From NCBI GenBank assembly GCA_028287235.1, contig JAQBQB010000022.1:124001-188000 (forward strand): a stretch of 64,000 nucleotides of DNA, read 5' to 3'. Of the stretch, positions 40,986 to 51,600 are shown in pieces. Under the pieces are notes generated by a model. The model searched no databases. It worked only from the letters and a program-made list of their open reading frames with translations, and was not told where the DNA came from. Origin of the DNA: Gemmatimonadota bacterium (lineage in GTDB: Bacteria > Gemmatimonadota > Gemmatimonadetes > Gemmatimonadales > Gemmatimonadaceae). The position numbers and the translations under genes were made by a program. Numbering within the stretch: the stretch's first letter is position 1; every line of letters starts with the position of its first letter.

Positions 40986-43100
40986 TCAGTTCCACCGCTC
41001 AATCGAATCGTGCAGCATCCGAAGCTGCCGCGCGAGACGATTGACGCGCGTACGCACGGCGGGAGACACGCTTTCATTGGGCATGGCGACCGTGCCCACG
41101 GCGGGAAACGGCGCGGGAGGTCGGCCATTGGTCACCGCCTCGGCCAGATCATCGAGTATCTGGTCGGCCGAGCCGGCGAAGGCGGCGAGCGATGCAGGCG
41201 GCGTCCGTCCGCCGGCGTTCGCGGTAAGCGCGAGCGCCGCGGTAGACGCGGCGAAGCGGCGCGTGTACGTGAGGAACGCCATGATCGGTTCGAGACGCTC
41301 GGCAGGGCCGGAGTACTCGCCGAGCAGACGTTGAAAGGATTCCTCGGCGTTGCTCGCGGCGAGGGCGATGTCGCGGCGCGCGTCGCGCAGCACGCCGGCG
41401 GGGAGCTCGGTGTCGCTCGTCGCCACGCGAATCGCGAGGCGGAGAAACTCCCTGCTCGCACGCAGCGCGGCCGCGGCGTGCTCAGGAAGGCGCTTCCATT
41501 CCTCCGACGGCCAGAGCAGGCGCGACCCGGCGAGCGCCAACGCACCGCCGATGAGCGTATTGGTAATTCGAATGCCGGCGAGATGCCAATCGCCGATGCT
41601 CGATTCGGCGAGCAGCACGAACGCCGGCGCCCCGAACACCGCGTACGCGCCGTAGTTGAGCGGCAGCAGCGCGACGCAGAGCGCCGTGAAGATGGCGATG
41701 AGAATGAGGACCGCGGCGAAGTTGTGAAAGAGCGCGCTCAATCCTGCCGCGACCACTCCGCCGAGTATCGTGCCGAAGACGCGTTGGAGCGCTTTCTGGG
41801 TGGTCGCGCCGCTGTACGGCTGGAGGATGACCACCGCCGTGAGCGTGACCCAGTAGCCGTGATCGAGATGGAGCAGGCCTGTCACGAGCACCGCGGTGCT
41901 CGTGACGATCGCGATGCGCAGCGCGTGCTGGAGGACGACCGAATCGGCGCGCGCGACGGCGCGGAGGGAGAAGAGTCGCAGGCGGGGCGCGCGGAGCTCG
42001 CCGACGGAGATGAGCTCCTCGTCTTCCGTCGATTGGCCGCCGCTGTTGAGCGTGGCGACCGTGGCGCTGGCGGCGACGGCGTAGTCGGCCATGCGGTCGA
42101 GCAGGGCGGCGACCGGTTCGTAGCGCGGATCCCCGGAGCTACGCAGTGCGGCGCCGCTCCATTCCACGGGAACGCGCCGGTCGTCGTCCTCCGACTCGAT
42201 CTCCTCGGCGATTGCGCGCACGGTGTTGGCGATGGCCCTCAGCGTATCGAGGAAGGTGCGCTGCTCCGGCGCGTCCGGCGCGCCCGTGGGCAAGACGTCG
42301 ACGACATCCATGAGCGCGATGAGATGGGCGTAGAGCTGGTCGGCGAGCTCGTGGAGCATGAGCAGTCGTTCGCCACGGCCGGTCTCGCCGGAGCGGCCGC
42401 GGCGAGAGACGGCGAGGGAGCTCCGCGCCGCCTCGATCGCCATGCGCGTGGCGACGAGGTGTTCCTTGAACTCCCAGGTATCGTGCGGCTGCCCCAGTTC
42501 GCTCTTCGCGACGACATCGGCGAGGTACGCCACGATCTCCCGGTAGCATGCCGCGACGCTCAACCGCACAGGGCGGTAGGGGCGGAGCGGCCACACGACG
42601 ATCGCGATCAGAAGCGCCCAGAGTCCACCGATCAGGATGTAGACCGGGCGCATGAGCGCGGCGGCGACGCTTCCGGACGGGATGGCGAGGGAGATAGCGA
42701 AGGTCACTAGGACCGTCACACCAAAGCCGGCGCCGATGTCGGGCCAGACTCGGACCATTCCGCAGGCGAAGGCGACCGCAAAGGCGACGGGGACGGCCAG
42801 GAGGAAATGGCCGGACACGGCCGCTCCGATCAGCGCAACCGTCGCGCTCGCCAACGCGAGCACGGTCATGGTGATGGCCCGGGTGCGATAGGGGCCGCCG
42901 CGATCGATCAACGCGCCGTTCAAGCCGGCGAGGCTCATCCACGCTCCGCCGCCGGTTCCGAACCATCGGTCGACCAAAAGGGGAGTGACCGTGGCGACGG
43001 CGGCGCGGAATCCGGCGGCGTAGGCCGGCCGGGCCTTGGCAACCACGGAGGCGACCCGGGCGTCGTGCAGCGCGCGCTTTGTGAAGTTCGTTCGAAGCAT
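40986..43100 (-). CDS. FUSC family membrane transporter
   Basis: A 704-residue inner-membrane protein with the two-half FUSC architecture seen in aromatic-acid exporters (AaeB/YccC). The first half carries five or six helices ending near PVYILIGGLWALLIAIVVWPLRPY, a cytoplasmic helical domain follows, and the second half repeats helices with HGYWVTLTAVVILQPYSGATTQKALQRVFGTILGG, the family signature, and LNYGAYAVFGAPAFVLL. ATG 43100 follows CTGGAG. It may export organic anions. It ends 33 bases upstream of the MerB-like start, in the same direction, so the two may be co-transcribed. Confidence 0.9.
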   Translation of the reverse strand: MLRTNFTKRALHDARVASVVAKARPAYAAGFRAAVATVTPLLVDRWFGTGGGAWMSLAGLNGALIDRGGPYRTRAITMTVLALASATVALIGAAVSGHFLLAVPVAFAVAFACGMVRVWPDIGAGFGVTVLVTFAISLAIPSGSVAAALMRPVYILIGGLWALLIAIVVWPLRPYRPVRLSVAACYREIVAYLADVVAKSELGQPHDTWEFKEHLVATRMAIEAARSSLAVSRRGRSGETGRGERLLMLHELADQLYAHLIALMDVVDVLPTGAPDAPEQRTFLDTLRAIANTVRAIAEEIESEDDDRRVPVEWSGAALRSSGDPRYEPVAALLDRMADYAVAASATVATLNSGGQSTEDEELISVGELRAPRLRLFSLRAVARADSVVLQHALRIAIVTSTAVLVTGLLHLDHGYWVTLTAVVILQPYSGATTQKALQRVFGTILGGVVAAGLSALFHNFAAVLILIAIFTALCVALLPLNYGAYAVFGAPAFVLLAESSIGDWHLAGIRITNTLIGGALALAGSRLLWPSEEWKRLPEHAAAALRASREFLRLAIRVATSDTELPAGVLRDARRDIALAASNAEESFQRLLGEYSGPAERLEPIMAFLTYTRRFAASTAALALTANAGGRTPPASLAAFAGSADQILDDLAEAVTNGRPPAPFPAVGTVAMPNESVSPAVRTRVNRLARQLRMLHDSIERWN

Positions 43101-43184
43101 GCTCTCCAGGCGGCCAACCCTCACGGGCAGGCGGTCTTACAACGCTCCAGCGGCCGCCCGCGTAAGCTCAAGTGGATGAACGTG

Positions 43185-43211
43185 GCGGCGCCTTCCGTTC
43201 GGAGGCGCCGC
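43185..43211 (+). terminator. orphan hairpin between divergent FUSC and sigma genes
   Basis: GCGGCGCCTTCCG pairs with CGGAGGCGCCGC with one bulged T, followed by TTTGCTT. It lies between divergent genes, where no annotated transcript should end, so it may belong to an unannotated short RNA or be an upstream boundary. Confidence 0.45.
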
Positions 43212-43315
43212 TTTGCTTCCCAGCCGGCCCTCGCCCACGCCGTTGCTACCAAACGACATGTGCTGGGTGGCCGTACCTTCTATAGTAAATGAGAAGCCCT
43301 CTCGGGAGTGGCCGC

Positions 43316-43927
43316 ATGGAATCGGCCCAGGCATCCGCGCCGCAGCGCGAATTTCTCCGCCCCGTCCTGCTATCGGACGCGGCGGTCGAAGAGCAGCGCA
43401 TCATCGAGTCGATTCGTGACGGCAACACCGCGGCGTTCGGACAGCTCATCGAACGCTATCTTCCCCGCGCGCTCGGCCTCGCCATGCGAATTCTTCGCCA
43501 TCACGAAGATGCCGAAGATTTGGTCCAGGACGCCTTCCTGTCGGCGCTCAAGCACATCGACGACTTCGATCCGGCGCGACCCTTCTGGCCGTGGATGTCG
43601 CGAATCATCGTGAACCGCGGGCTCGACCTGTCGGCCGCGCGCTCCATTCGCTCTACGGAAATCCTCGGCGACTACGTGGCGGATCGAGGCAGCTCGCCGG
43701 CGATGGACGCCGAGCGGTCGGACATCTTCGCGCACGTGCGCGTGGCGATGTTGGCGCTGCCGCCGCGCCGCCGATTGGTGATCGAGCTGTTCGAGCTGGA
43801 AGGATTCTCGATCGCCGAGATCGCGCGGCTGCTCGATTCCGCGCCGTCGACGATTCGCTGGCACCTGCACGTGGCGCGGCATCAGTTGCGCGGCGCGCTG
43901 GCGCATCTGCACGGAGCGAGCGCGTGA
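43316..43927 (+). CDS. ECF sigma factor heading the efflux operon
   Basis: A 203-residue sigma-70-family factor. Region 2: NTAAFGQLIERYLPRALGLAMRI, EDAEDLVQDAFLSALKHI, RPFWPWMSRIIVNRGLD. Region 4: LPPRRRLVIELFELEGFSIAEIARLLDSAPSTIRWHLHVAR. ATG 43316 follows GGGAGTGG; an earlier ATG at 43289 is possible. A TATAGT lies at 43281-43286. Its stop overlaps the next gene (GTGA), beginning a chain of six further genes that ends with the RND pump, so it probably autoregulates the operon. Confidence 0.92.
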   Translation: MESAQASAPQREFLRPVLLSDAAVEEQRIIESIRDGNTAAFGQLIERYLPRALGLAMRILRHHEDAEDLVQDAFLSALKHIDDFDPARPFWPWMSRIIVNRGLDLSAARSIRSTEILGDYVADRGSSPAMDAERSDIFAHVRVAMLALPPRRRLVIELFELEGFSIAEIARLLDSAPSTIRWHLHVARHQLRGALAHLHGASA

Positions 43928-44334
43928 GCTCGGCGGACCCGCGCCGCGACGAAGCGCTCGCGCACGTGCTGCGCGAGAGTCGTCTGTCGGCACCGGTGAC
44001 GCCGGCTCGTGTGCGCGCGCTGAGCGAGCGCATCGCTGCCGCCGCGGCGCCGTTGCTCGCCGAGCGGGCCGGGGCGGGCGAGGTTCGCCAGCGCACGGTG
44101 TGGGATTATGCCGCGAGCTGGTCGGGCGTGTTGCTGCCGGCGGGTGTGTTGACCGCGCTGGCGGCCGGACTCTGTCTGTTCGTGTTGTCGGCGCAGCGTG
44201 AGCCGTCGGCGCCGAAGTTGTCGCGGTCGCGCATCGCGCTCATGGGCGCGGCGACCAACCGCGTATCGTCGCAGAATCTCATCGACTTCCTCGTCGCGAG
44301 CGATCCGGTCGCGGCGCGCGGGAGCGTGCGATGA
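43924..44334 (+). CDS. single-pass membrane protein, candidate anti-sigma factor
   Basis: A 136-residue protein with an N-terminal cytoplasmic segment of about 65 residues (RRDEALAHVLRESRLSAPVTP), one membrane helix (GVLLPAGVLTALAAGLCLFVL) and a short periplasmic tail ending in SSQNLIDFLVASDPVA. Position directly after the sigma gene, with overlapping GTGA, argues for an anti-sigma factor, like CnrY in the cobalt-nickel system. No ZAS zinc motif is present. The following gene overlaps again. Confidence 0.7.
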   Translation: MSSADPRRDEALAHVLRESRLSAPVTPARVRALSERIAAAAAPLLAERAGAGEVRQRTVWDYAASWSGVLLPAGVLTALAAGLCLFVLSAQREPSAPKLSRSRIALMGAATNRVSSQNLIDFLVASDPVAARGSVR

Positions 44335-44783
44335 ACGAGCCGAACGCGAGGCAGTCCTCGTCGAGGGCAAAGGCGATCGGCGTGCTCGTGGCGCTCGTGC
44401 TGTCGAGCGGCATTGCCGGTGCGGCGATCGACCGCGCCGTGGTTCGCGCCGAGCGGCGCGACACGCTGTCCGACACCGCGTTCCATCCGTTGTCGTCGAT
44501 GCTGCGGTCCCCCACCGCGGCCGATCGGCTGTTGTTCCGCGAGCAGCTGAAGCGCGCGCTCAACTTGTCGGCGAGCCAGGACAGCGCAATCGAGCGCGTG
44601 ATGTCCGAGCGGGCCGGCCAGTTCAGCGCATTGCGCGACGAGCTGCGTCCTCGCGTGGATCACCTCGTGACCGACTTCCGCGCGGACATCGAGAAAGTTC
44701 TGACCGACCGTCAGCGCGACGAGTTCCGCCGGCTGCAGCAGCGCGGCCGCGAACAACTCGTGTCGAACGGGCAAGCTCCCTAA
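44331..44783 (+). CDS. periplasmic Spy/CpxP/CnrX-like sensor protein
   Basis: A 150-residue protein with an N-terminal membrane anchor (AIGVLVALVLSSGIAGAAI) and a periplasmic helical hairpin: REQLKRALNLSASQDSAIERVM, DELRPRVDHLVTDFRADIEKVLTDRQRDEFRRL. The LTxxQ-like LTDRQRDEF turn is the Spy/CpxP/ZraP pattern, also shared by the CnrX metal sensor. Only two histidines (52 and 110) are present, so metal sensing as in CnrX is not evident. Its place behind sigma and anti-sigma fits a signal sensor for the operon. Confidence 0.8.
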   Translation: MNEPNARQSSSRAKAIGVLVALVLSSGIAGAAIDRAVVRAERRDTLSDTAFHPLSSMLRSPTAADRLLFREQLKRALNLSASQDSAIERVMSERAGQFSALRDELRPRVDHLVTDFRADIEKVLTDRQRDEFRRLQQRGREQLVSNGQAP

Positions 44784-44794
44784 CACTCCCCACC

Positions 44795-46027
44795 ATGTCC
44801 TCTCGTTCCATTCCGGTCGTACTCATTGCGACGGCGCTCGTCGTCGCGTGCCAGAGCAAGTCCGCCAGCACCACCGTACTGCCCACGACGAGCGTGACGC
44901 GCGGCGACATCAACGTGCGTGTGCAGGCCACGGGCGTCCTCGAGCCGATCAATCCGGTCGATGTGAAATCGAAGGCGTCGGGCCAGATCATCCAAATGCC
45001 CGTGGAAGTCGGCGCGTTGGTGAAGCGCGGCGATCTCTTGGCGCAGGTGGATCCGCGGGACGTGAAGAACCAGTACGACCAGGCGATGGGCGACGACCTC
45101 GTGTCGACGGCGGCCCTCCAGACCGCGATGAGGGATCGTGCGCGCAAGGACTCGCTGTTCGCCCGTCACGTGATCACGATTTCCGAGCACGACAGCACGA
45201 AGTCGGCGATCGCCGCGGCGATCTCCAACATGATTGGGTCGCGTTCGGCGCTCGATCTCGCGCGGCAGAAGCTGGAAGACGCGACGGTCCGCGCACCCAT
45301 CGTGGGTACGATCGTGAGCCGCCCGGTGACCAACGGCATGCTCATCACGTCGGCGACGTCGGCGAACGGCGGCACCACGCTCATGACCGTGGCCGATCTC
45401 GGCCGCGTGCGCATGCGCGTGACGATCGACGAAGTGGAGATGGCGAACGTGCGCGTGGGGCTGCCGGCAAGCGTGGCGGTGGACGCGTTCCCCGACCGGA
45501 CGTTCGACGGCGTGATCGAGAAGATCGAGCCGCAGGCGGTGGTGACGCAGGGCGTCACGTTCTTTCCGGTGATGGTGAACATCAGCAACAAGGACGGCGC
45601 GCTGATGCCTGGAATGAACGGCGAAGTCACGATCAAGGCGGCGGACCTGTCGAAGGTGGTGCAGATTCCAATTGACGCGATGCGGGCGACGAACGAGCTC
45701 GCGCCGGTGTCGCGCATGTTCGCGATTCCGGTCGACACGCTGACGAACCTACTGCGCCGCGATCTCGTCGCGGGTGAAGGGACGACGGGAATTCCCGGGC
45801 GGTACGTGATCGTCGCGCTGCCGAACGATGGATACGAGATGCGCCTCATCAAGGTCGGCCCCACCGACTTGCGCGTCGTGGAAGTGCTCGACGGTCTCAA
45901 GGAAGGCGAGAAGGTGGTGATGCTTGGCGCGATCATGACGTCGAGGCCGGCCGTGCCGCCGAAGTTGCAGATCGCCGAGAACATGAAGCGCGGTGCTCCC
46001 GCCACGCGGGCTGCATCGAAGCCGTGA
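44795..46027 (+). CDS. periplasmic adaptor (membrane fusion) lipoprotein, first of two
   Basis: A 410-residue HlyD/MacA-type adaptor. Lipobox ALVVAC (Cys19). N-terminal lipoyl half VRVQATGVLEPINPVDVKSKASGQI, a coiled-coil hairpin at about 90-160, second lipoyl half LEDATVRAPIVGTIVSRPV, and beta-barrel FPVMVNISNKDGALMPGMNGEV. It bridges an inner-membrane pump to TolC. Sequence is closer to MacA-type than to the second adaptor. No second pump gene follows, so its partner may be elsewhere. Its end overlaps the TolC gene. Confidence 0.9.
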   Translation: MSSRSIPVVLIATALVVACQSKSASTTVLPTTSVTRGDINVRVQATGVLEPINPVDVKSKASGQIIQMPVEVGALVKRGDLLAQVDPRDVKNQYDQAMGDDLVSTAALQTAMRDRARKDSLFARHVITISEHDSTKSAIAAAISNMIGSRSALDLARQKLEDATVRAPIVGTIVSRPVTNGMLITSATSANGGTTLMTVADLGRVRMRVTIDEVEMANVRVGLPASVAVDAFPDRTFDGVIEKIEPQAVVTQGVTFFPVMVNISNKDGALMPGMNGEVTIKAADLSKVVQIPIDAMRATNELAPVSRMFAIPVDTLTNLLRRDLVAGEGTTGIPGRYVIVALPNDGYEMRLIKVGPTDLRVVEVLDGLKEGEKVVMLGAIMTSRPAVPPKLQIAENMKRGAPATRAASKP

Positions 46028-47484
46028 CGCGTTCGAGCATCGCGGTCGTATTGTTGGCCGGTGTGGCGTGCGCGCACGGACGTAGCGCGCCGAAGATCGA
46101 GGGAGCGGCGCCGACTCCGGCGACGTCGAGCTCGTTGTGGCGTCCGACGCCGAGCGTGGTCGAGGCAGCGCGGCGCGACACGATGGGCGTGACGCTGTCG
46201 ATGACCACGCCGCGACAACTATCGCTGCCCGAAGTGGTCGACCTCGCGCTGCGCAACAGCCCGTTGACGCGCCAGTCGTGGACGCAGGCGCGCGCCGCGG
46301 CGGACGTATATGGATCGACGCAAGGGCGGCTGTTTCCAACGGTCACGGCCGGCGTGGGCTTGAATCAGACGCAGTCGCTGGCGCAGGTGGGCCGTCCGCC
46401 GATCGCGCGGGCGCAGTATGGTCCGTCGCTCAATCTCGCGTACACGGTGCTCGATTTCGGCGGCCGCTCGGGCACGATCGACGTGGCGCGGCAGACGGCG
46501 ATCGCCGCCGACCTGACGCACAACGCGACAGTGGAGAATACGATTCTCCAGGTCGAAGCCGCGGCGTTCACGTATCTGTCCACGCGTGCGCAGCGCGACG
46601 GGCAGCGCTCGTCGGTGGAGCTCGCGACGGCCGCGCTCGACGCGGCGAACGAGCGGCATCGCGTGGGCCTGGCAACGATCGCGGACGTTTTGCAGGCGCG
46701 CACGGCGCGCTCGCAGGCCGAGCTGCAGTTGGAGACGCTCGAAGGATCGCTACAGATCACCCGCGGCGCGCTGGCGGTGGCGATGGGCGTGCCGGCGAAC
46801 ACGCCATTCGACATTCCCGACATGCCGGCGGTGGATTCCGTGCACTTCGTGACGCAGTCGGTGGACTCGCTGATCGACATGGCCGTGCGCACACGTCCGG
46901 AACTGGCGACCGCGCGTGCGCAGTCGGCGGCGGCGCAGTCGCAGATTCGTATCGCACGGTCGGCGGCGATGCCTGCGTTGGCGCTGGGCGCCACCGGCGC
47001 GTCGAACGGCTCGAACACTCCGAGCTTCTCGGGGCAGACGTACGCCCTCAGCCTCGGTGTGGCGATTCCGGTGTTCACCGGCTTCTCCACGCAGTACGAC
47101 GTGCAGGCGGCGTCGGAGCAGTACCAGGCGGCGCAGGCGCGCGCCGCCGCGGCCAAGCAGCAGGTCATCCAGCAGGTGTTCACGGCGTACTACACGCTGC
47201 GTACTTCGACCGACCGGGTGCGCACGTCTCGCGACCTGCTGGCCAGCGCCACGCAATCGGAGACGGTGGCGCGCGAGCGGTATCGCGAGGGCGTGGGGAG
47301 CATCGTCGATCTGTTGATCGCCCAGAGCGCGTTGGCAAGCGCGCGGGCGCAAGAGATCGACGCGCGCTGGCAATGGCGCACGGCACTCGCCCAGTTGGCC
47401 CACGACGTCGGCGTGCTCAACGCGCGCGGCGACACGACTTTCACCAACCTCACGCCGGCACCGGATGTGAGGCCGGAACGATGA
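46024..47484 (+). CDS. TolC-type outer-membrane efflux channel
   Basis: A 486-residue OMF lipoprotein (lipobox LAGVAC, Cys16). It has the two repeated helical hairpins of TolC: LSLPEVVDLALRNSPLTRQSW, YGPSLNLAYTVLDFGGRSG, and later YALSLGVAIPVFTGFSTQYDV, EQYQAAQARAAAAKQQVIQQVFTAYYTLR, with YREGVGSIVDLLIAQSALASAR near the end. GTG start overlaps the adaptor stop; its own stop overlaps the next start (ATGA). It forms the exit duct for the efflux complex. Confidence 0.94.
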   Translation: MTRSSIAVVLLAGVACAHGRSAPKIEGAAPTPATSSSLWRPTPSVVEAARRDTMGVTLSMTTPRQLSLPEVVDLALRNSPLTRQSWTQARAAADVYGSTQGRLFPTVTAGVGLNQTQSLAQVGRPPIARAQYGPSLNLAYTVLDFGGRSGTIDVARQTAIAADLTHNATVENTILQVEAAAFTYLSTRAQRDGQRSSVELATAALDAANERHRVGLATIADVLQARTARSQAELQLETLEGSLQITRGALAVAMGVPANTPFDIPDMPAVDSVHFVTQSVDSLIDMAVRTRPELATARAQSAAAQSQIRIARSAAMPALALGATGASNGSNTPSFSGQTYALSLGVAIPVFTGFSTQYDVQAASEQYQAAQARAAAAKQQVIQQVFTAYYTLRTSTDRVRTSRDLLASATQSETVARERYREGVGSIVDLLIAQSALASARAQEIDARWQWRTALAQLAHDVGVLNARGDTTFTNLTPAPDVRPER

Positions 47485-48608
47485 GCATTCATAAATACTG
47501 GTTTTATATACTCGCGGCCGCGGCCGCCTGCTCCAAGCCGCCGGCCCAACAGACGCCGGTGGTGCCGGTGCAGATGGCCAGCGTGACGAAGATCGCCGCG
47601 CCGCTGACGATCCAGGCCAACGGATCGGTCGAGCCGCTGCAGACGGTGGCCGTGCAGGCCCAGGTGGGCGCGACGTTGGACGCCGTGATGTTCCATGAAG
47701 GCGACGACGTGCAGGCGGGACAGGTGTTGTTCCGCCTCGACGCCCGCCCCTTCGAGGCAGCGCTTCGCCAGGCCGAAGCCGCGCTGGCACGCGACGAGGC
47801 CCAGGCGCAGAATGCGCAACGCGAGGCCGAGCGGTACAAGGCGCTCGTCGAGAAGGACTACGTCACGAAGTCGCAGGCCGATCAGGCGGTTTCCGCCGCC
47901 GCGGCCACGCAGGCGACGGTGATGTCCGACCACGCCGCGGTGGACAACGCGAAGTTGAACCTCAACTACACGACGATTCGCGCGCCGATCTCCGGCCGCA
48001 CCGGGCGGCTGCTGGTGCGGCAGGGAAATCTCGTGAAGCCGAGCTCGGATCCGCTCGTCGTCATCAACCAGCTTCGGCCGATTCTCGTCCGCTTCCCCGT
48101 GCTGCAGCACGATTTCCCGGCGCTCCAACGCCGGAACGCGCGGAGCCCCGTGCCGGTTCGTGTGGTGACGGCCGACAGTGGAAAAGTAGGCGAAGTGGGC
48201 ACGCTCGCCTTTCTCGACAACGCGGTGGATTCGCTCACCGGCACGGTGACGGCGAAGGCGCGCTTCGAGAACCAGACGAACGGACTGTGGCCGGGTGAAT
48301 ACGTGCGGGTGAGCGTGGAGCTCGACGTGCAGCCGGACGCGCTGGCAATTCCCACGCGTGCCGTGCTGGCGGGACAACAGGGGAGTTACGTGTTCGTCGT
48401 GGGGGCGGACAAGCTGGCGAAGGTGCGCCAGGTGTCGCTCGGTCGCGCCGTGGGCGATCTGACGACGATCGACAAAGGTCTCGAGGTGGGCGAGCAGGTC
48501 GTGGTCGACGGCCAGTCTCGATTGACGCCGAACGCGAAGGTGGTGGAATCGAAGGCGGCGCCCGCCCAGACCGCAACGACGCAGGGCGCGGGAGGCACGT
48601 CTCGATGA
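47481..48608 (+). CDS. RND efflux periplasmic adaptor lipoprotein, second of two
   Basis: A 375-residue adaptor starting MSIHKYWFYILAAAAAC (Cys17 as lipidation site). Typical AcrA/MdtA-type elements: QANGSVEPLQTVAVQAQVGATLDAVMFHEGDDVQAGQVLFRLD, a coiled coil ALARDEAQAQNAQREAERYKALVEKDYVTKSQ, LNYTTIRAPISGRTG and NGLWPGEYVRVSVELDV. It directly precedes and overlaps the RND pump gene, so it is its cognate adaptor. Confidence 0.95.
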   Translation: MSIHKYWFYILAAAAACSKPPAQQTPVVPVQMASVTKIAAPLTIQANGSVEPLQTVAVQAQVGATLDAVMFHEGDDVQAGQVLFRLDARPFEAALRQAEAALARDEAQAQNAQREAERYKALVEKDYVTKSQADQAVSAAAATQATVMSDHAAVDNAKLNLNYTTIRAPISGRTGRLLVRQGNLVKPSSDPLVVINQLRPILVRFPVLQHDFPALQRRNARSPVPVRVVTADSGKVGEVGTLAFLDNAVDSLTGTVTAKARFENQTNGLWPGEYVRVSVELDVQPDALAIPTRAVLAGQQGSYVFVVGADKLAKVRQVSLGRAVGDLTTIDKGLEVGEQVVVDGQSRLTPNAKVVESKAAPAQTATTQGAGGTSR

Positions 48609-51600
48609 ATTTCTCGGAGCTGTTCATTCGACGGCCGGTCACGACGGTACTCGTGATGACGGGGATTCTCTTCTTCGGCATCACGGCGTACCGGCGACTG
48701 CCGGTGAGCGATCTGCCGACGGTCGACTTCCCGACCATCACCGTGAGCGCGAGCCTCCCCGGCGCGAGCCCGGAGACGATGGCCTCGGCGGTCGCGACCC
48801 CGCTCGAAAAACAGTTCTCGACGATCGCCGGCATCGACAACATGACGTCGACGTCGAACCTCGGTTCGACCGGCATCACGATGCAGTTCGCGCTCGACCG
48901 CAACATCGACGCCGCCGCGCAGGACGTGCAGGCGATGATTGCCAAGACGCTGCGCGATCTGCCGAACGGCATGATTCCGCCGTCGTATCAGAAGGTGAAC
49001 CCCGCCGACCAGCCGATCGTCTACTTCGCTTTCACGTCGCCGCTCATGCGGCTCTCCGATCTCGACGAGATCGCCGAGACGATGATGGCGCAGCGCATCT
49101 CGATGATCGACGGCGTGGCGCAGGTGAACGTGTTCGGCGCGCAGAAGTACGCGGTGCGGGCACAGCTCGATCCCAGCGCGCTGGCGCAGCGCAAGATCGG
49201 CATCGACGAAGTGGCGAACGCCATTACGTCGCAGAACGTCAATCTGCCCACCGGGATCCTGAACGGGCCGAACAAGACGTACACGCTGCAAGCGAACGGA
49301 CAGCTCCAGGATGCAGCCGGCTTCCGGCAGATGGTCGTCGCCTATCGCAATGGCGCTCCGGTGCACCTCGGAGAGCTCGGCCGCGTGCTCGACGACGTGC
49401 AGAACAACCGCTCGGCGGCCTGGTTCGGCACGACGCGCGGAATGATCCTGGCCGTGCAAAAGCAGCCGGGCGTGAACACCGTGGCCACCGCCGACGCGGT
49501 GATCGCGCTGATCGACAAGCTCAAGACGCAGCTCCCGGCCGGCGTCGACGTCCGGTTGCTGTACAACCGCGCCGAGGTGATTCGCGAGTCGGTGCACGAC
49601 GTGAAGTTCACGCTGATGCTCACGCTCGTGCTCGTCGTGCTCGTGATCTTCCTTTTCCTGCGGAACGTCTCGGCGACGCTCATTCCGAGTTTGGCGCTGC
49701 CGATCTCGGTGATCGGCACCTTCGCAGTGATGTACACGCTCGGCTACAGTCTCGACAACCTCTCGCTCATGGCGCTCACGCTCGCCGTGGGCTTCGTGGT
49801 CGACGACGCGATCGTGATGCTCGAGAACATCGTCCGCCACATGGAGATGGGAAAGCCGCCGATGCGCGCGGCCGTGGACGGCGCGGCCGAGGTGGGGTTC
49901 ACGATCATCTCGATGACGATCTCGCTGACGGCGGTCTTCATCCCGATCCTGTTCCTCGGCGGAATCGTGGGCCGGTTGTTCCACGAGTTCGCCGTGACGA
50001 TCGCCGCGTCGATTCTCGTGTCGGGCTTCGTGTCGCTGACGCTGACGCCGATGCTGTCGAGCCGCTTTCTGCGCCCGCACGGCAACGAGAAGCATGGCCG
50101 CGCCTATCAGATCACCGAGGCGGGGTACGAATGGCTGCTCAAGCGGTATGAGAACAGTCTAATGTGGGTAATGCGCCACCGCCGCTCCACGATGGTGTTC
50201 TCGTTCGCCATTCTCGCCGGCACGGTCGGACTCTTCCTGATCATCCCGAAGGGATTCATTCCGAGCCAGGACGTGGGGCAGTTGGGCGCGACGACCGAGG
50301 CAGCGCAGGGAACGGCGTTCGACGACATGGTCATGCACCAGCGGCAGATCGCGGCGATTCTCCAGGCGGATACCAACGTCGCCAACTTCATGTCGTCGGT
50401 GGGCAGCAGCACCACCGCCAACGGCGCGAACCAGGGCCGCTTGTTCATCGCCCTCAAGCCGCGCAACGAGCGGCTCGGCGTGGACGACATCATCAAGGAG
50501 CTCCGGCCGAAGCTGGGGAAGGTGCCGGGCATGGTGGTGTACTTGCAGAACCCGCCGGCGATCCAGATCGGCGGCCGCGTGTCGAAGAGTCTGTATCAGT
50601 TCGTGATGCAGAGCTCCGACGTGGCGACGCTGTACCCGGCGGCGCTGGCGCTCATCGACCAGGCGCGCGTGTCGAAGCTGCTGCAGGACGTGACGAGCGA
50701 TTTGCAACTCGGCAATCCGCAGGCGACGGTGCAGATCGATCGCGAGCGCGCTTCGTCATTGGGCGTGAACGCGCAGCAGGTCGAGATGGCGTTGTACAAC
50801 GCGTACGGCTCGCGCCAGGTGTCGACGATCTACACGCCGACCAACGCGTACTGGGTGGTGATGGAGCTGCTGCCGCAGTACCAGCTCGACCTGTCGGCGC
50901 TCGACCTGCTCTACATCCGATCGAGCGGCGGCACGCTGGTGCCGCTCAGCGCGGTGGCAACGATCACGCAGACCGCGGGACCGCTGAGCGTGAACCACTC
51001 CGGGCAGCTGCCGTCGGTGACGTTGTCGTTCAACCTGCGGCCTGGTGTCGCGCTCGGCGACGCGAATGCCGAAGTGAAGCAGCTCGCCGCCAAGACGCTG
51101 CCGGCGGGGATCACGACGGGCTTCTCCGGCGCCGCGCAGGCGTTCGAGTCGACGCAGGCGGGCATGCTCGCGCTGCTCGGCATCGCGATTTTTGTGATCT
51201 ACGTGGTGCTCGGCATTCTGTACGAGAGCTTCATTCACCCGATCACGATTCTGTCGGGTCTGCCGTTCGCGGCATTCGGCGCGCTGCTCACGCTGATGAT
51301 CTTCAAGATCGATCTGAGCATCTACGCGTTCGTGGGCATCATTCTGCTCGTGGGCCTCGTGAAGAAGAACGCGATCATGATGATCGACTTCGCGCTCGAG
51401 GCTGAGCGGAGCGAAGGCCGAGCGCCGGCCGACGCCATCGTGCATGCGTGCTTGATTCGGTTCCGTCCCATCATGATGACGACGATGGCCGCGCTCATGG
51501 GAACGCTGCCGATCGCGCTGTCGATGGGCGCCGGCGCCGAGTCGCGGCGGCCGCTGGGTGTGGCGGTGGTGGGCGGCCTCGCGTTCTCGCAGCTCATTAC

